Counted from the first letter of the stretch, positions 1-8,065 are shown. The stretch: 19,808 bases of DNA from an uncultured Rhodospirillaceae bacterium (GCA_913041095.1 CAJWIB010000011.1:1-19808), one strand, 5' to 3'. The notes: generated by a model from the letters alone, not told the origin. Translations and numbers: made by a program.

Positions 1-6
1 TTCATT

Positions 7-22
7 GCTCCAGTATTGGAGC
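7..22. repeat. Short inverted repeat at left edge
   Basis: GCTCCA (7-12) and TGGAGC (17-22) form a perfect 6-bp stem with a 4-nt GTAT loop. No T-run follows on the + strand, so there is little reason to call it an intrinsic terminator. The rest of 1-151 shows no convincing coding sequence. Confidence 0.3.
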
Positions 23-151
23 TAGAGTGTAGAACACGGTCGGTCCATCCCATTAGCGGACATTGGACACATGACTTCAAAACCTCTATGCCTGAAATAT
101 AGAATTGGCAGTTAGGGACAAAATCGCCACACTTGTGTAAGGAAATTAATT

Positions 152-1312
152 TTGAGACGCTACATCACCATAATATTAATCAATCTAATTATCATTGTAA
201 TCGTGTTGATCCCATTAGAAATAGCTTTCGGTGGATGGCTAAAAGCTCCAGGTTTGTGGGATTTTGCAGCATACAGAAATGTCCATTGGCGTATTGGGGT
301 CGACGATAAGTATATACGTAGTGAACGAATTAACTACAAACGGGATTATTATGGATTCCGAGGCAGTTAAAAAAATATCGAAGACATAGATATACTTACT
401 ATTGGCGGTAGCACTACCGATGAGCGCTTTGTAAATGAAGGTGAGACCTGGCCAGATACTTTGGGTAAATGTCTAAGTGCCAAGGGTTACGACGCCGATA
501 TTGCGAATGCAGGAATTTCAGGTCAAAGCACTGTTGGGCACATCTTAAATTTCTCTAACTGGCTAAACTATATAGAAGGATTACACCCAAAATATATTGT
601 GGCATTTGTTGGAATAAATGAGCGAGGTGTTGGCGGAGCCTGGCAAAGCAAATTGGAAGATGTTCGGACCTTCACCGAAGCCCATGGAAAGCATGACCGG
701 TTGAAAACAATTCGAAAATGGTTGCGGAGAAATAGTGCTGTTTATAATTTATTTAAAACGATTGGAGGAAATTTAAAGGCTTGGCGATTAGGATACGCAA
801 TATCACCAGATTTTCGGATTTCTGACGCCATCCTTTCGCCGAAGCGTCTGAATGGGGTTGAGCAAGTTGAATTGAATTACGCACAGAACCGTGGAGAACA
901 ATTAGAAATCGACTCGCCTCGTTACAAACGCCGACTCGATAAGGTTCGTGCTAAAATTGATTCAAAGTTGAGAGATTATGAGACACGGATTAATCGTCTG
1001 ACAAAAGAAATTGTGAATTTTGGAGCAATCCCCATATATGTGACAAACATTCGAGCGGATTATCGCATCAAAGAAAACGTTGTTGCCGGTAAATTGCATG
1101 AATATTTCGAATTAGAGCCATATCACGAAGTTACGCGACGACATTGTCGTAACAAAAACTTGGTATGTGTTGATATTTCTAGGGAGATGGAAGTTTCTCC
1201 CGGAGACTTTTTTGATATTATGCATACTACCCCATTAGGCTCGGGTAAAATAGGCAAAGCGATATGCAATAAAATTTCAAGTCAGAATAATGTCCATCTT
1301 GAAAAATATTGA
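152..1312 (+). pseudogene. Membrane-anchored SGNH/GDSL hydrolase-like gene, interrupted by an in-frame TAA
   Basis: Two open segments, 152-367 and 371-1309, lie in the same frame and are separated only by a TAA at 368-370. Read through, they give about 386 residues. The start is TTG at 152, with TAAGGA (138-143) 8 nt upstream. Residues 5-28 are a strongly hydrophobic membrane anchor. SGNH-family blocks follow: ILTIGGSTTDE, with the likely nucleophile Ser codon at 410-412, then NAGISGQ, then GINERG at 611-628 (block III, with Glu where GxND has Asp), and DIMH at 1214-1225 (block V Asp/His). The stop lies between the N-terminal part and the first catalytic block, so neither half alone has both anchor and active site. 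Proteins of this type often accompany surface-polysaccharide genes and may act as acyl- or acetylesterases; the substrate cannot be told. A TTG at 461 could only start a protein lacking the catalytic Ser. Sequencing error or a recent nonsense mutation is the simplest explanation. Confidence 0.7.
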
Positions 1313-1343
1313 TCTAGACTATGTTATTAATGGGGCTAATTAA

Positions 1344-2003
1344 TTGCGCAATTTGAATCCACTTAAAGCAGAATGTCGGATTAGCCGTTTTCATGATGAA
1401 AAAGGTAATTTTGTAGATTCTACCTGTCTAGTGAATGCATTACCTGCCTTCGCCACTGCGTTACTAAAACGATTATTTGGTTATCGGCCAAAAGTACCCA
1501 TGATCTCATTTCGGGCGAGACGAGTGATTGCCACTATGTTGGGGCCACAGTCAAAGATGATTGAGTTTGGGTCAGGAAACTCTACACCTTGGTTCGCCGC
1601 CCATGCTGGAATGATTGTTAGTATCGAAGACGATTCTAATTGGTATGACCATGTTCAAAAACTTCTTACTGAGTTGGACATAAAAAACGTAAAGCACAAA
1701 TTGCGGACGAAAATAAACTACTCTGATCTCTCCGAAATTGATGATGCTACTCTGGATTTTGCGTTGGTAGATGGCACTGATAGGGAAGGTTGTATTCGTT
1801 CAGTAGTGCCAAAGTTGAAACCAGGCGCATTTTTGTACCTAGACAACTCCGATAAAGATATGACGTTTCCCAACGGTGATCTAAGACGCGCCGAAAAGGC
1901 ATTGCTAGAAGCAATTGAGATTCGCGGAGGAACGGTTCAATATTTTTCTGACTTTTCTCCAACAAATTTTTTTGTCGAACAAGGAATGCTGGCCCAGCTT
2001 TGA
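1344..2003 (+). CDS. Class I SAM-dependent methyltransferase-like protein
   Basis: This 219-residue protein has Rossmann-type methyltransferase features. The glycine-rich motif I is MIEFGSGNS (about 72-80), the acidic end of strand 2 is SIEDD (93-97), LDFALVDG lies at about 137-144, and LKPGAFLYLDNSD at about 158-170. These are expected for AdoMet binding, but the acceptor substrate is not evident. The start is TTG at 1344; a weak GGGG at 1332-1335 is the only ribosome-site candidate, and no in-frame ATG lies close upstream. It follows the broken SGNH gene by 31 nt on the same strand, so the two were probably co-transcribed. Both are AT-richer than the catabolic genes to the right. A role in modifying a surface glycan or small metabolite is a guess from this context. 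It ends convergent with the glutathione S-transferase gene. Confidence 0.72.
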   Translation: MRNLNPLKAECRISRFHDEKGNFVDSTCLVNALPAFATALLKRLFGYRPKVPMISFRARRVIATMLGPQSKMIEFGSGNSTPWFAAHAGMIVSIEDDSNWYDHVQKLLTELDIKNVKHKLRTKINYSDLSEIDDATLDFALVDGTDREGCIRSVVPKLKPGAFLYLDNSDKDMTFPNGDLRRAEKALLEAIEIRGGTVQYFSDFSPTNFFVEQGMLAQL

Positions 2004-2105
2004 AATAGCCCCCGAAATATTACTCCCTAGCTCGTCACAGACGTAGTGTCCGTTGTTGGCTAGTAGCAGACTTATAGAACCATCAAGATCAATGTCCGCC
2101 TTCGA

Positions 2106-2136
2106 GTGCTAAACGGATATCCTTTAGCACCCATTT
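2106..2136 (+). terminator. Candidate hairpin terminator between convergent genes
   Basis: GTGCTAAA (2106-2113) and TTTAGCAC (2123-2130) are perfect inverted repeats. The intervening CGGATATCC contains a further GGA/TCC pairing. A short TTTT tract follows at 2133-2136. The hairpin lies between the ends of the methyltransferase (+) and glutathione S-transferase (-) genes, where a terminator is expected. The T-run is short, so the call is moderate. The rest of 2004-2160 holds no gene. Confidence 0.5.
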
Positions 2137-2160
2137 TGATTAATGGTGATTATATCATCC

Positions 2161-2931
2161 TCAATCGAAGGTTTTCGTACGCCATTCAAGTACGGATTTT
2201 TGGAAGCTTGGTCGTTGGGAAATTCGGTCGTACCAGGCCATTAGATTTGGAAAAGAGGTGAAGTCGTAATCACCACTCATAAGCGTGGTTATCGTCGGCG
2301 ACCATGAGATATCCGCCAAGGTATAAGTGTCACCAACCAGCCATTGATCTGCCGCCAAAATACCCTCCATTTCTGCGAATATGTTATCCATCAGATTTGT
2401 TGCAGTTTCGGCGTCAGCGGTAGTAAAACTTTGCCCCGGGAGGTCATGCTTGCCATGGAACTCCAAGTAGGCAGGATCCTTTTGCAGCCGGCGATACAGC
2501 GCAACTTCCTTATCAGTCTTTTTCATCATAGCTGCGTTTCTTTTGTAGTACTGGATGGTTTTTATACCGGGCATATGGGCTTCGCCTGATATTTTAAGCC
2601 AGTTGTCTATTTCAGACTGTTTTTCGTCGGTGACCTGACGAAAGCTGGTATCCGGAAATGACTCGTCCAGGTAAGCCAGGATATCGTTCGATTCCGTAAT
2701 CACTATGCCATCGTGCACGAGAGTGGGAACAACTCCTTTCGGATTAATACCGAAATATTCTTCGCTCACGTTTTCCCTTTTTGCCAGATAAACATGATGG
2801 CTTTCCCAGGACAGACTTTTTTCTTCCAAAAGAAGTCTCACCCGCGCCGAGCAGTTTGATATGTGGGCGTGATAAAGGTGTAAACCTTTAAAGTCTAATA
2901 CTGCCAAATTTTGTGGTTCAACAAAAACCAT
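2161..2931 (-). CDS. Glutathione S-transferase family protein
   Basis: The 256-residue protein has the two-domain soluble GST layout. The N-terminal thioredoxin-like domain includes LYHAHISNCSARVRLLLEEK, where the Ser/Cys region is the usual place of the glutathione-activating residue. The cis-Pro and glutathione gamma-glutamyl site read GVVPTLVHDGIVITESNDIL, with the ES pair conserved. An all-helical C-terminal domain follows, with DQWLVGDTYTLADISWSP. About 16 residues precede the first beta strand, slightly more than in most family members. The ATG at 2931 is nevertheless well supported: reading the minus strand, AGGAGGA (2941-2947) sits 9 nt upstream. Expected role: cytosolic conjugation, isomerisation or peroxidase chemistry with glutathione; the substrate is unknown. 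It is divergent from the acyl-CoA synthetase gene. Confidence 0.9.
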   Translation of the reverse strand: MVFVEPQNLAVLDFKGLHLYHAHISNCSARVRLLLEEKSLSWESHHVYLAKRENVSEEYFGINPKGVVPTLVHDGIVITESNDILAYLDESFPDTSFRQVTDEKQSEIDNWLKISGEAHMPGIKTIQYYKRNAAMMKKTDKEVALYRRLQKDPAYLEFHGKHDLPGQSFTTADAETATNLMDNIFAEMEGILAADQWLVGDTYTLADISWSPTITTLMSGDYDFTSFPNLMAWYDRISQRPSFQKSVLEWRTKTFD

Positions 2932-3063
2932 CGACCCTACTCCTCCTGCCTAAGTGAAAGGGTTCGTCCTTGTAACCTAGCATCTCCTTATGGCAATGTT
3001 TAGGCAAGAAATAAAGCTGGGAAACTCACCACAATATCGGCAAAACACCGCGAGGAAAACTCA

Positions 3064-4683
3064 ATGCCTAATGCCTATGAAGAACTTGATCAGGTCACGG
3101 CAAACTTTGTGCCGCTGTCACCCCTGAGCTTTATAGAACGCTCCGCCAAGGTTTATCCCAACCGGGTTGCCGTTATTCATGGCGAGCGGCGCTACACCTG
3201 GGCGGAGACCTATGCACGCTCCCGTCAACTGGCTGATGCCTTGGTCAAACGCGGCGTCGGCAGGGGTGATACGATCGCGATTATGGGTGCCAATACACCG
3301 GAAACCTACGAAGCTCATTTCGGCGTGCCGATGACCGGGGCCGTCCTCAACACACTTAATATCAGGCTTGATGCAGCAACCATTGCTTTTATTCTCGATC
3401 ACGGTGAAGCGATGGCCTTCATCACCGACCGGGAATTCTCGCCCACCGTCAAAGCAGCCCTTGAACAATGTGATGTAGAACCTATCGTCATTGACATCGA
3501 TGATGTGTTGGCCGAAGGCGGCGAACTCATCGGCGAAATGGATTATGAAGCCTTTATATCCGAAGGTGACCTTGATTACGACTGGCACTTGCCGGATGAT
3601 GAGTGGCAGGCCATATCGCTTAATTACACATCCGGCACGACGGGTAATCCTAAGGGTGTTGTCTACCATCATCGCGGCGCCTATTTAAATGCGATTGGCA
3701 ATGTGATGGCTTGGGATATGGATCAGCATCCCGTTTATCTATGGACACTACCGATGTTTCATTGCAATGGCTGGTGTTTCCCTTGGACCATTGCTGCCCA
3801 CGCCGGGACAAATGTCTGCCTGCGCAATGTCAGCGCCAAAGGCATATTTGATGCCATCGCCGATCATAAAATAGATCACTTCTGTGGCGCGCCAATCGTG
3901 CTTGGTATGATCGTTAATGCCTCTAAAGAAGAACAAAAGCCATTTGACTACATCATTCATGTCATGACGGCTGGCGCACCACCGCCAGTCGCCATCCTGC
4001 AGTCAATGAGCGATGCTGGATTTGACGTAACCCACGCCTATGGGCTGACGGAAACCTACGGCCCGGCAACCGTTTGTGCCTGGCAAGATGAGTGGGGGAA
4101 ATTGGCGGCCGCTGGCCAAGCGGCAATGAAATCCCGCCAGGGCGTTAACTATGTCGTACTTGATCAGCTCAATATTATTGACCCCGAAACCATGGAGCCG
4201 ATGCCAGCCGATGGCGAAACCATGGGCGAAGTGATGTTTCGCGGCAACAACGTGATGAAGGGTTATCTCAAAAACCCGGACACCACTGAAAAGTCCTTGG
4301 CCGGCGGCTGGTTCCATTCCGGCGATCTTGGTGTCATGCATCCGGATGGCTATATCCAACTGAAAGACCGCTCTAAGGATATTATTATTTCCGGCGGCGA
4401 GAACATTTCCTCCATTGAAGTGGAAAATGCACTATTTCAACATCCCACCGTATTGCTGGCGGCTGTCGTTGCCAAAGAGGATGAAAAATGGGGCGAAACG
4501 CCCTGCGCTTTTATTGAACTAAAACCCGATGCCGGTGAGGTGACGGAAGAAGAAATCATTAATTTTGCCCGTGACAATTTGGCGCACTTTAAATGCCCGC
4601 GTCATGTTGTCTTCGGTGAACTGCCAAAAACCTCAACTGGTAAAATTCAAAAATTTGTCCTGAGGGAAAGAGCAAATGCCTAG
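3064..4683 (+). CDS. Acyl-CoA synthetase (AMP-forming), short/medium-chain type
   Basis: This 539-residue adenylate-forming enzyme activates a carboxylic acid to acyl-AMP and then acyl-CoA. The phosphate-binding motif is YTSGTTGNPKG (about 188-198). YGLTETYGP is the A5-type motif. GWFHSGDLGVMHPDGYIQL and DRSKDIIISGGENIS are the hinge region. PKTSTGKIQK carries the likely catalytic Lys527. Length and the N-terminal NFVPLSPLSFIERSAKVYP fit the PRK08162 group of acyl-CoA synthetases, related to plant AAE proteins and to bacterial ligases such as DmdB. The exact acid is not determinable. The ATG at 3064 has GAGGAA (3052-3057) 6 nt upstream. The isochorismatase-family gene starts 21 nt after the stop, so the two likely form an operon. 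Confidence 0.93.
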   Translation: MPNAYEELDQVTANFVPLSPLSFIERSAKVYPNRVAVIHGERRYTWAETYARSRQLADALVKRGVGRGDTIAIMGANTPETYEAHFGVPMTGAVLNTLNIRLDAATIAFILDHGEAMAFITDREFSPTVKAALEQCDVEPIVIDIDDVLAEGGELIGEMDYEAFISEGDLDYDWHLPDDEWQAISLNYTSGTTGNPKGVVYHHRGAYLNAIGNVMAWDMDQHPVYLWTLPMFHCNGWCFPWTIAAHAGTNVCLRNVSAKGIFDAIADHKIDHFCGAPIVLGMIVNASKEEQKPFDYIIHVMTAGAPPPVAILQSMSDAGFDVTHAYGLTETYGPATVCAWQDEWGKLAAAGQAAMKSRQGVNYVVLDQLNIIDPETMEPMPADGETMGEVMFRGNNVMKGYLKNPDTTEKSLAGGWFHSGDLGVMHPDGYIQLKDRSKDIIISGGENISSIEVENALFQHPTVLLAAVVAKEDEKWGETPCAFIELKPDAGEVTEEEIINFARDNLAHFKCPRHVVFGELPKTSTGKIQKFVLRERANA

Positions 4684-4704
4684 GGCTGGGCGGGGAAATT
4701 AGCT

Positions 4705-5322
4705 GTGGGTGATCTCGATGTTTATGAGAAACAGAATTTCGGCAATTCAAGTGGAATTGGTACGAACCCTGCTATGCTGATCGTCGATTTTGTTAACGGC
4801 TTCGCCGATCCCGAACAATTCGGCGGCGGCAATATTCAAGCCGCCATCGATAAGACGGTTGATCTGCTGGCCTTCGCCCGCGCACAAAATATGCCCGTTG
4901 CTTCAACCCGGGTGGTCTATGCCGATGACGGCTCTGACCATGGGGTGTTTTGTCTTAAGGCACCAGGCCTGAAAGCGCTGACAGAAGACGCACCAGCGAG
5001 CCAAATTGTCGATGCTTTGGCGCCAATCGATGGTGAATATGTCGTCAGCAAAACTCAGCCAAGCGGATTTTTTGGCACTGATTTGGCTGACTGGTACCTG
5101 GGCCGAGGCGTCGATACGGTCCTGGTCACCGGCTGTACGACGTCCGGCTGTATTCGCGCCTCGGTCATCGATGCGATGAGCTATAATTTCAAGACCGTGG
5201 TGGTGACCGATTGCGTCGGTGACCGCGCCCTCGGCCCCCATGAAGCAAATTTATTTGATATGGGACAGAAATATGCCGACCTGATGACCGCCGACGAGGT
5301 CATGGCGGCGATAAATGGTTAA
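4705..5322 (+). CDS. Isochorismatase-family amidohydrolase (N-carbamoylsarcosine amidase / maleamate amidase type)
   Basis: The 205-residue cysteine hydrolase has a complete family triad: Asp28 in MLIVDFVNGF, Lys116 in VVSKTQPSGFFGT, and Cys149 in TGCTTSGCIRAS. The N-terminal YEKQNFG plus the VDFVNGF pattern fit the N-carbamoylsarcosine amidase group, which includes maleamate amidohydrolase NicF; isochorismatase proper is less likely. The expected reaction is hydrolysis of an amide or carbamoyl group in the cytoplasm. It starts at GTG 4705 with GGGGAA (4692-4697) upstream and follows the acyl-CoA synthetase by 21 nt. Maleate isomerase-like remnants elsewhere in the window (5356-5514, 12289-13011) are the kind of partner found beside NicF in nicotinate degradation. 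No upstream nicotinate genes are present, so a maleamate role is only a hypothesis. Confidence 0.86.
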   Translation: MGDLDVYEKQNFGNSSGIGTNPAMLIVDFVNGFADPEQFGGGNIQAAIDKTVDLLAFARAQNMPVASTRVVYADDGSDHGVFCLKAPGLKALTEDAPASQIVDALAPIDGEYVVSKTQPSGFFGTDLADWYLGRGVDTVLVTGCTTSGCIRASVIDAMSYNFKTVVVTDCVGDRALGPHEANLFDMGQKYADLMTADEVMAAING

Positions 5323-5358
5323 TTTTTCTAAAGGTGCCTGTCACCTTTGAAAAAATTA
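5319..5358. repeat. Near-perfect 18-bp inverted repeat between convergent genes
   Basis: TTAATTTTTCTAAAGGTG (5319-5336) and CACCTTTGAAAAAATTAA (5342-5358, one offset) pair around the loop CCTGT (5337-5341). The inner AAAGGTG/CACCTTT stem is perfect. It overlaps the stop of the amidohydrolase gene and touches the end of the convergent racemase stub at 5356. It could end transcription from both sides, but no separate U-tract follows the full stem, so it may instead be a REP-like palindrome. Confidence 0.6.
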
Positions 5359-5514
5359 ATACTTTTTGAGCAACAACCCACGATCTTCAAGCCGATCATC
5401 AATACCCGCTGCCCGCAAGGCCGCCCAGAGCGTTGCTTGATTGCAGGTGATCACCGGCTTGCCAAGCTTGGTGTGCTCTCCATACGAAGTCTCAGGAGAG
5501 AACACATTCACCAT
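5356..5514 (-). pseudogene. C-terminal stub of an Asp/Glu racemase / maleate isomerase-like protein
   Basis: Reading the minus strand, a 52-codon frame begins with ATG at 5514-5512. That ATG overlaps the TAA of the HMG-CoA lyase-like gene (TAATG), which suggests translational coupling. The product ends LGKPVITCNQATLWAALRAA, then GIDDRLEDRGLLLKKY. This matches the C-terminal segment typical of the Asp/Glu racemase / arylmalonate decarboxylase / maleate isomerase superfamily. It also aligns with the end of the other remnant here (WHSFRALGIKDKFIGKG before 12991). The preceding 16 residues are not recognisable, and the roughly 200 residues expected upstream are absent. The likely origin is deletion of most of a third operon gene; expression of the small peptide remains possible. 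Confidence 0.7.
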
Positions 5515-6428
5515 TATTGAACGGCAGTCTCGGGAAATAGACCCGCTTTCATGATCTGGCCCGGCAGCGGTGCGTCAAAAAAGCCCTCCACCCAATTGGC
5601 AATGCCGATATAGGTGTCAATATCAATACCTGTTTCATAGCCCATATTACGCAGCATATAGGCCAAATCCTCGGTGGCGATATTACCGGTCGCATTGGGG
5701 GCAAACGTACACCCCCCCAAGCCGCCAACGGACGAATCCAAAAATAACGCCCCCTCACCCACCGCAATTGCCGCATTGGCAAAACCGGTGTTGCGAGTAT
5801 TGTGAAGATGAAAACCGAGCCCAATATCCATGCCGACAGCGTCACGAACAAGTCCATAAATTTCCGTCACTTGGGTCGGGACACCGGCACCGATGGTATC
5901 TGCCATGCCAATTTCGACACAGCCGCCTCCGGTTAATTGTTTGGCGATACGGGCAACTTTAGCAGTTTCTACATTACCCTCAAATGGGCAGCCGAAAGCA
6001 GCGCCAATGGTAGCGGATAACTTCAATCCGGCCTGCACCACTTTATCAGCGATTTCAGAAAATTCAGCCAGTGTCTCAGCAATGCCGGTGGCCTGATTGC
6101 GCTGATTAAAGGTTTCACTGGCGACCACGACATAGCGCACTTCATCGACGCCCGCGTTAATGGCGCGCTCGGCACCTCTTGCGTTCAAAGCAAGTCCGGC
6201 AAAACTAACTCCATTAGGCCGTTTGATTTTGGCCATTACATCTTCCGCATCAGCCATTTGCGGCACTCGTTTCGGATTGACGAAGCTTACTGTTTCGATG
6301 CGCGGCACTCCGGTTGCCGATAAGCGGTCGATCAACTCGACACGTTCTGCGACACTCCAAATTCGCTCCTCACTTTGGAGGCCATCACGCGGACCAACTT
6401 CACATATCTCAACTTTAGATAATGCCAT
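5514..6428 (-). CDS. Hydroxymethylglutaryl-CoA lyase-like enzyme (DRE-TIM metallolyase)
   Basis: The protein of 304 residues (from the ATG at 6428) matches HMG-CoA lyase throughout. VEICEVGPRDGLQ carries Arg14 and metal-binding Asp15. IGAAFGCPFEG and GMADTIGAGVP are core motifs, and HLHN provides the paired metal-ligand His. GLGGCTFAPNATGN is the mobile loop with the catalytic Cys. The family cleaves 3-hydroxy-3-methylglutaryl-CoA or similar 3-hydroxyacyl-CoAs to acetyl-CoA plus a keto acid. A TTG at 6437 would add three residues, but its GGAG lies only 1 nt away, while the same GGAG is about 10 nt before ATG 6428, so ATG is preferred. The gene overlaps the CoA-transferase end by 14 nt, so the two are an operon: the transferase could make the CoA ester that this enzyme splits. 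HMG-CoA versus citramalyl-CoA or a similar substrate is unresolved. Confidence 0.9.
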   Translation of the reverse strand: MALSKVEICEVGPRDGLQSEERIWSVAERVELIDRLSATGVPRIETVSFVNPKRVPQMADAEDVMAKIKRPNGVSFAGLALNARGAERAINAGVDEVRYVVVASETFNQRNQATGIAETLAEFSEIADKVVQAGLKLSATIGAAFGCPFEGNVETAKVARIAKQLTGGGCVEIGMADTIGAGVPTQVTEIYGLVRDAVGMDIGLGFHLHNTRNTGFANAAIAVGEGALFLDSSVGGLGGCTFAPNATGNIATEDLAYMLRNMGYETGIDIDTYIGIANWVEGFFDAPLPGQIMKAGLFPETAVQ

Positions 6429-7650
6429 CTTTGGCAAGCTCCGCTAATTCATCCGCACTAATCCCGAGAACACCATTATAAACCTCCTCATTGTGGCTGC
6501 CAGGGGTGGGCGAGCCGAGCCAGCCGATGTCACCTTCAGTTTCGCTGAATATCGGCACGATACCCGGCACCGCGATCTCACCGAAGAAATCATCCTTCTC
6601 CCGGCGGATCATATTACGAGCCTTGAAATGGGGATCAGCCGCCACATCGGCGATGGTGTAGATCGGGCCGACAACGACACCGTTTTTATCCAAATGCTCG
6701 GTCAAATCCGCCGCCGTCATCGTCGCCGTCCATTCGCCGATCAGACCATCAAGTAAATCGGCATTGGCTCCGCGCGCTTTATGATCAACAAAGCGCGGGT
6801 CTTTGATCCATTCCGGTTTTTCCATCGCTTCACAAAGCCGCCTGAACATGGCATCTATATTGGCGGCAATGATGACGTATTTACCGTCACTGGTGGGAAA
6901 CAGATTAGACGGCGAGACATTGGCGAGCCCGGTACCACTGGGCTCCCTGATCACGCCGAGCTTATCATATTCCGGCAGCGCACTTTCCATCATCGACAGG
7001 CAGGATTCGGCGATCGACGTATCAATCACCTGGCCCTTACCGCCACCCATTGCATCCCGCCAATAGAGCGCCATTAGAATACCTTGAGCGGCAAACATTC
7101 CTGTCAACGTATCGCCGAGCGACAGGCCAGTACGGGGCGGCGGCTGATTTGGGAAACCATTAATATAACGCATCCCACCAAGGGCTTCGCCAACACTGGC
7201 AAAACCTGGACGCTCCGCATAAGGTCCGGTTTGGCCATAACCCGAAATCCTCGAAATAATCAAACTGGGATTAATTTTATGCAGCTCGTCCGGACCGAGC
7301 CCCCATTTCTCGAGTGTGCCGGGTTTAAAATTCTCTGATAGAACATCTGCTTCGGTGACAAGTTTTTTGACCAAATCCTGACCCCGCTCATCACGCAGAT
7401 TAGCGGTTATGGATTTTTTATTTCTCGCCAGTGTCGACCACCAAAGGCATTTGCCTTCCCAGCGGTGATACCCCCATTCGCGCATCGGATCGCCCTTGCC
7501 CGGAGTTTCAACCTTGATCACCTCGGCGCCAAAATCCGCTAGTCGCGACGTCGTAAACGGACCTGCCAACAATTGCCCCATCTCAATCACCCGCACGCCA
7601 GCAAGGGGGCCATTGAGTTTGGGATCCCGTTCTTCTGTGGTAATGGTCAT
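6415..7650 (-). CDS. Family III CoA-transferase (CaiB/BaiF)
   Basis: The 411-residue protein begins LAGVRVIEMGQLLAGPFTTS and continues LADFGAEVIKVETPGKGDPM, the standard CaiB/BaiF N-terminus. Asp180 in GLSLGDTLTGMFAAQGIL corresponds to the catalytic Asp of formyl-CoA transferase (Asp169). GKGQVIDTSIAES follows as in the family. It moves CoA from a donor acyl-CoA to a free carboxylic acid. The ATG at 7650 has GGAGAA about 8 nt upstream. It is first in a minus-strand operon with the HMG-CoA lyase-like gene and the racemase stub, and is divergent from the TRAP transporter. The shared promoter region contains two identical operator-like palindromes, so transport and activation are probably co-regulated. 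Succinyl-CoA, acetyl-CoA or another donor cannot be told from sequence. Confidence 0.92.
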   Translation of the reverse strand: MTITTEERDPKLNGPLAGVRVIEMGQLLAGPFTTSRLADFGAEVIKVETPGKGDPMREWGYHRWEGKCLWWSTLARNKKSITANLRDERGQDLVKKLVTEADVLSENFKPGTLEKWGLGPDELHKINPSLIISRISGYGQTGPYAERPGFASVGEALGGMRYINGFPNQPPPRTGLSLGDTLTGMFAAQGILMALYWRDAMGGGKGQVIDTSIAESCLSMMESALPEYDKLGVIREPSGTGLANVSPSNLFPTSDGKYVIIAANIDAMFRRLCEAMEKPEWIKDPRFVDHKARGANADLLDGLIGEWTATMTAADLTEHLDKNGVVVGPIYTIADVAADPHFKARNMIRREKDDFFGEIAVPGIVPIFSETEGDIGWLGSPTPGSHNEEVYNGVLGISADELAELAKDGII

Positions 7651-7741
7651 CAGAAATTCTCCAAAATTAAATTTTATCGTTCAGCAGGATGATGCCTAAT
7701 TGGCTCAATTGGTAGCAATTATTTAACGTCAGAACTAGATT

Positions 7742-7753
7742 ATTGTGTACAAT
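7742..7753. promoter_or_regulatory. Operator-like palindrome, copy 1
   Basis: ATTGTGTACAAT has perfect ATTGT/ACAAT arms around a 2-nt centre and lies about 92 nt upstream of the CoA-transferase ATG. The TnGTnnACnA pattern fits operators described for FCD-type GntR regulators, and a GntR/FCD gene lies at 13035-13664. An identical 12-mer starts 95 bp away at 7837. Confidence 0.6.
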
Positions 7754-7836
7754 TATTTAAATTTTTTAAATATATAATTTCAATTTTGTTATTTTTTGGC
7801 CACAAATAATAAATATTTTAAAAAATCAAGATTTAT

Positions 7837-7848
7837 ATTGTGTACAAT
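7837..7848. promoter_or_regulatory. Operator-like palindrome, copy 2
   Basis: This is an identical ATTGTGTACAAT, 95 bp from copy 1 and thus close to nine helical turns, a spacing that would allow a repression loop. It sits between the divergent CoA-transferase and TRAP operons, about 233 nt before the TRAP start. Confidence 0.6.
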
Positions 7849-7858
7849 TTAATTACAA

Positions 7859-7892
7859 ATATGCTAAATCTAAAAACCTAATATGCTAAATC
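7859..7892. repeat. 12-bp direct repeat in the divergent control region
   Basis: ATATGCTAAATC occurs at 7859-7870 and again at 7881-7892, 22 bp start to start (about two helical turns). This could be a tandem activator site or chance in AT-rich DNA. The remainder of the 430-bp gap 7651-8080 is AT-rich and shows no convincing gene. Confidence 0.45.
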
Positions 7893-8065
7893 AGTCTTTG
7901 AATTTGAGGGCGACCTGTGTAATCTTTTTTAATGTACCTATTAGAAAATTGTATTGATCAATTGCGGTTACGTCACATTTATCGATAAAGTGTACCTATA
8001 TAGCGCGATTGAGTAATAGAATTGTCAAAAATAAGAAAAGTTAGAAAACAACCAAACAAAATTTC

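Noticed and set aside
461..1312. Treating 461-1312 as an independent gene starting at TTG 461
   Set aside because: That start would omit the GGSTT nucleophile block, and the frame is continuous with 152-367 except for one stop.
3118..3672. Long open frame of 184 codons on the minus strand
   Set aside because: It lies wholly antisense to the well-supported acyl-CoA synthetase gene and has no recognisable domain; it mirrors the codon bias of the real gene.
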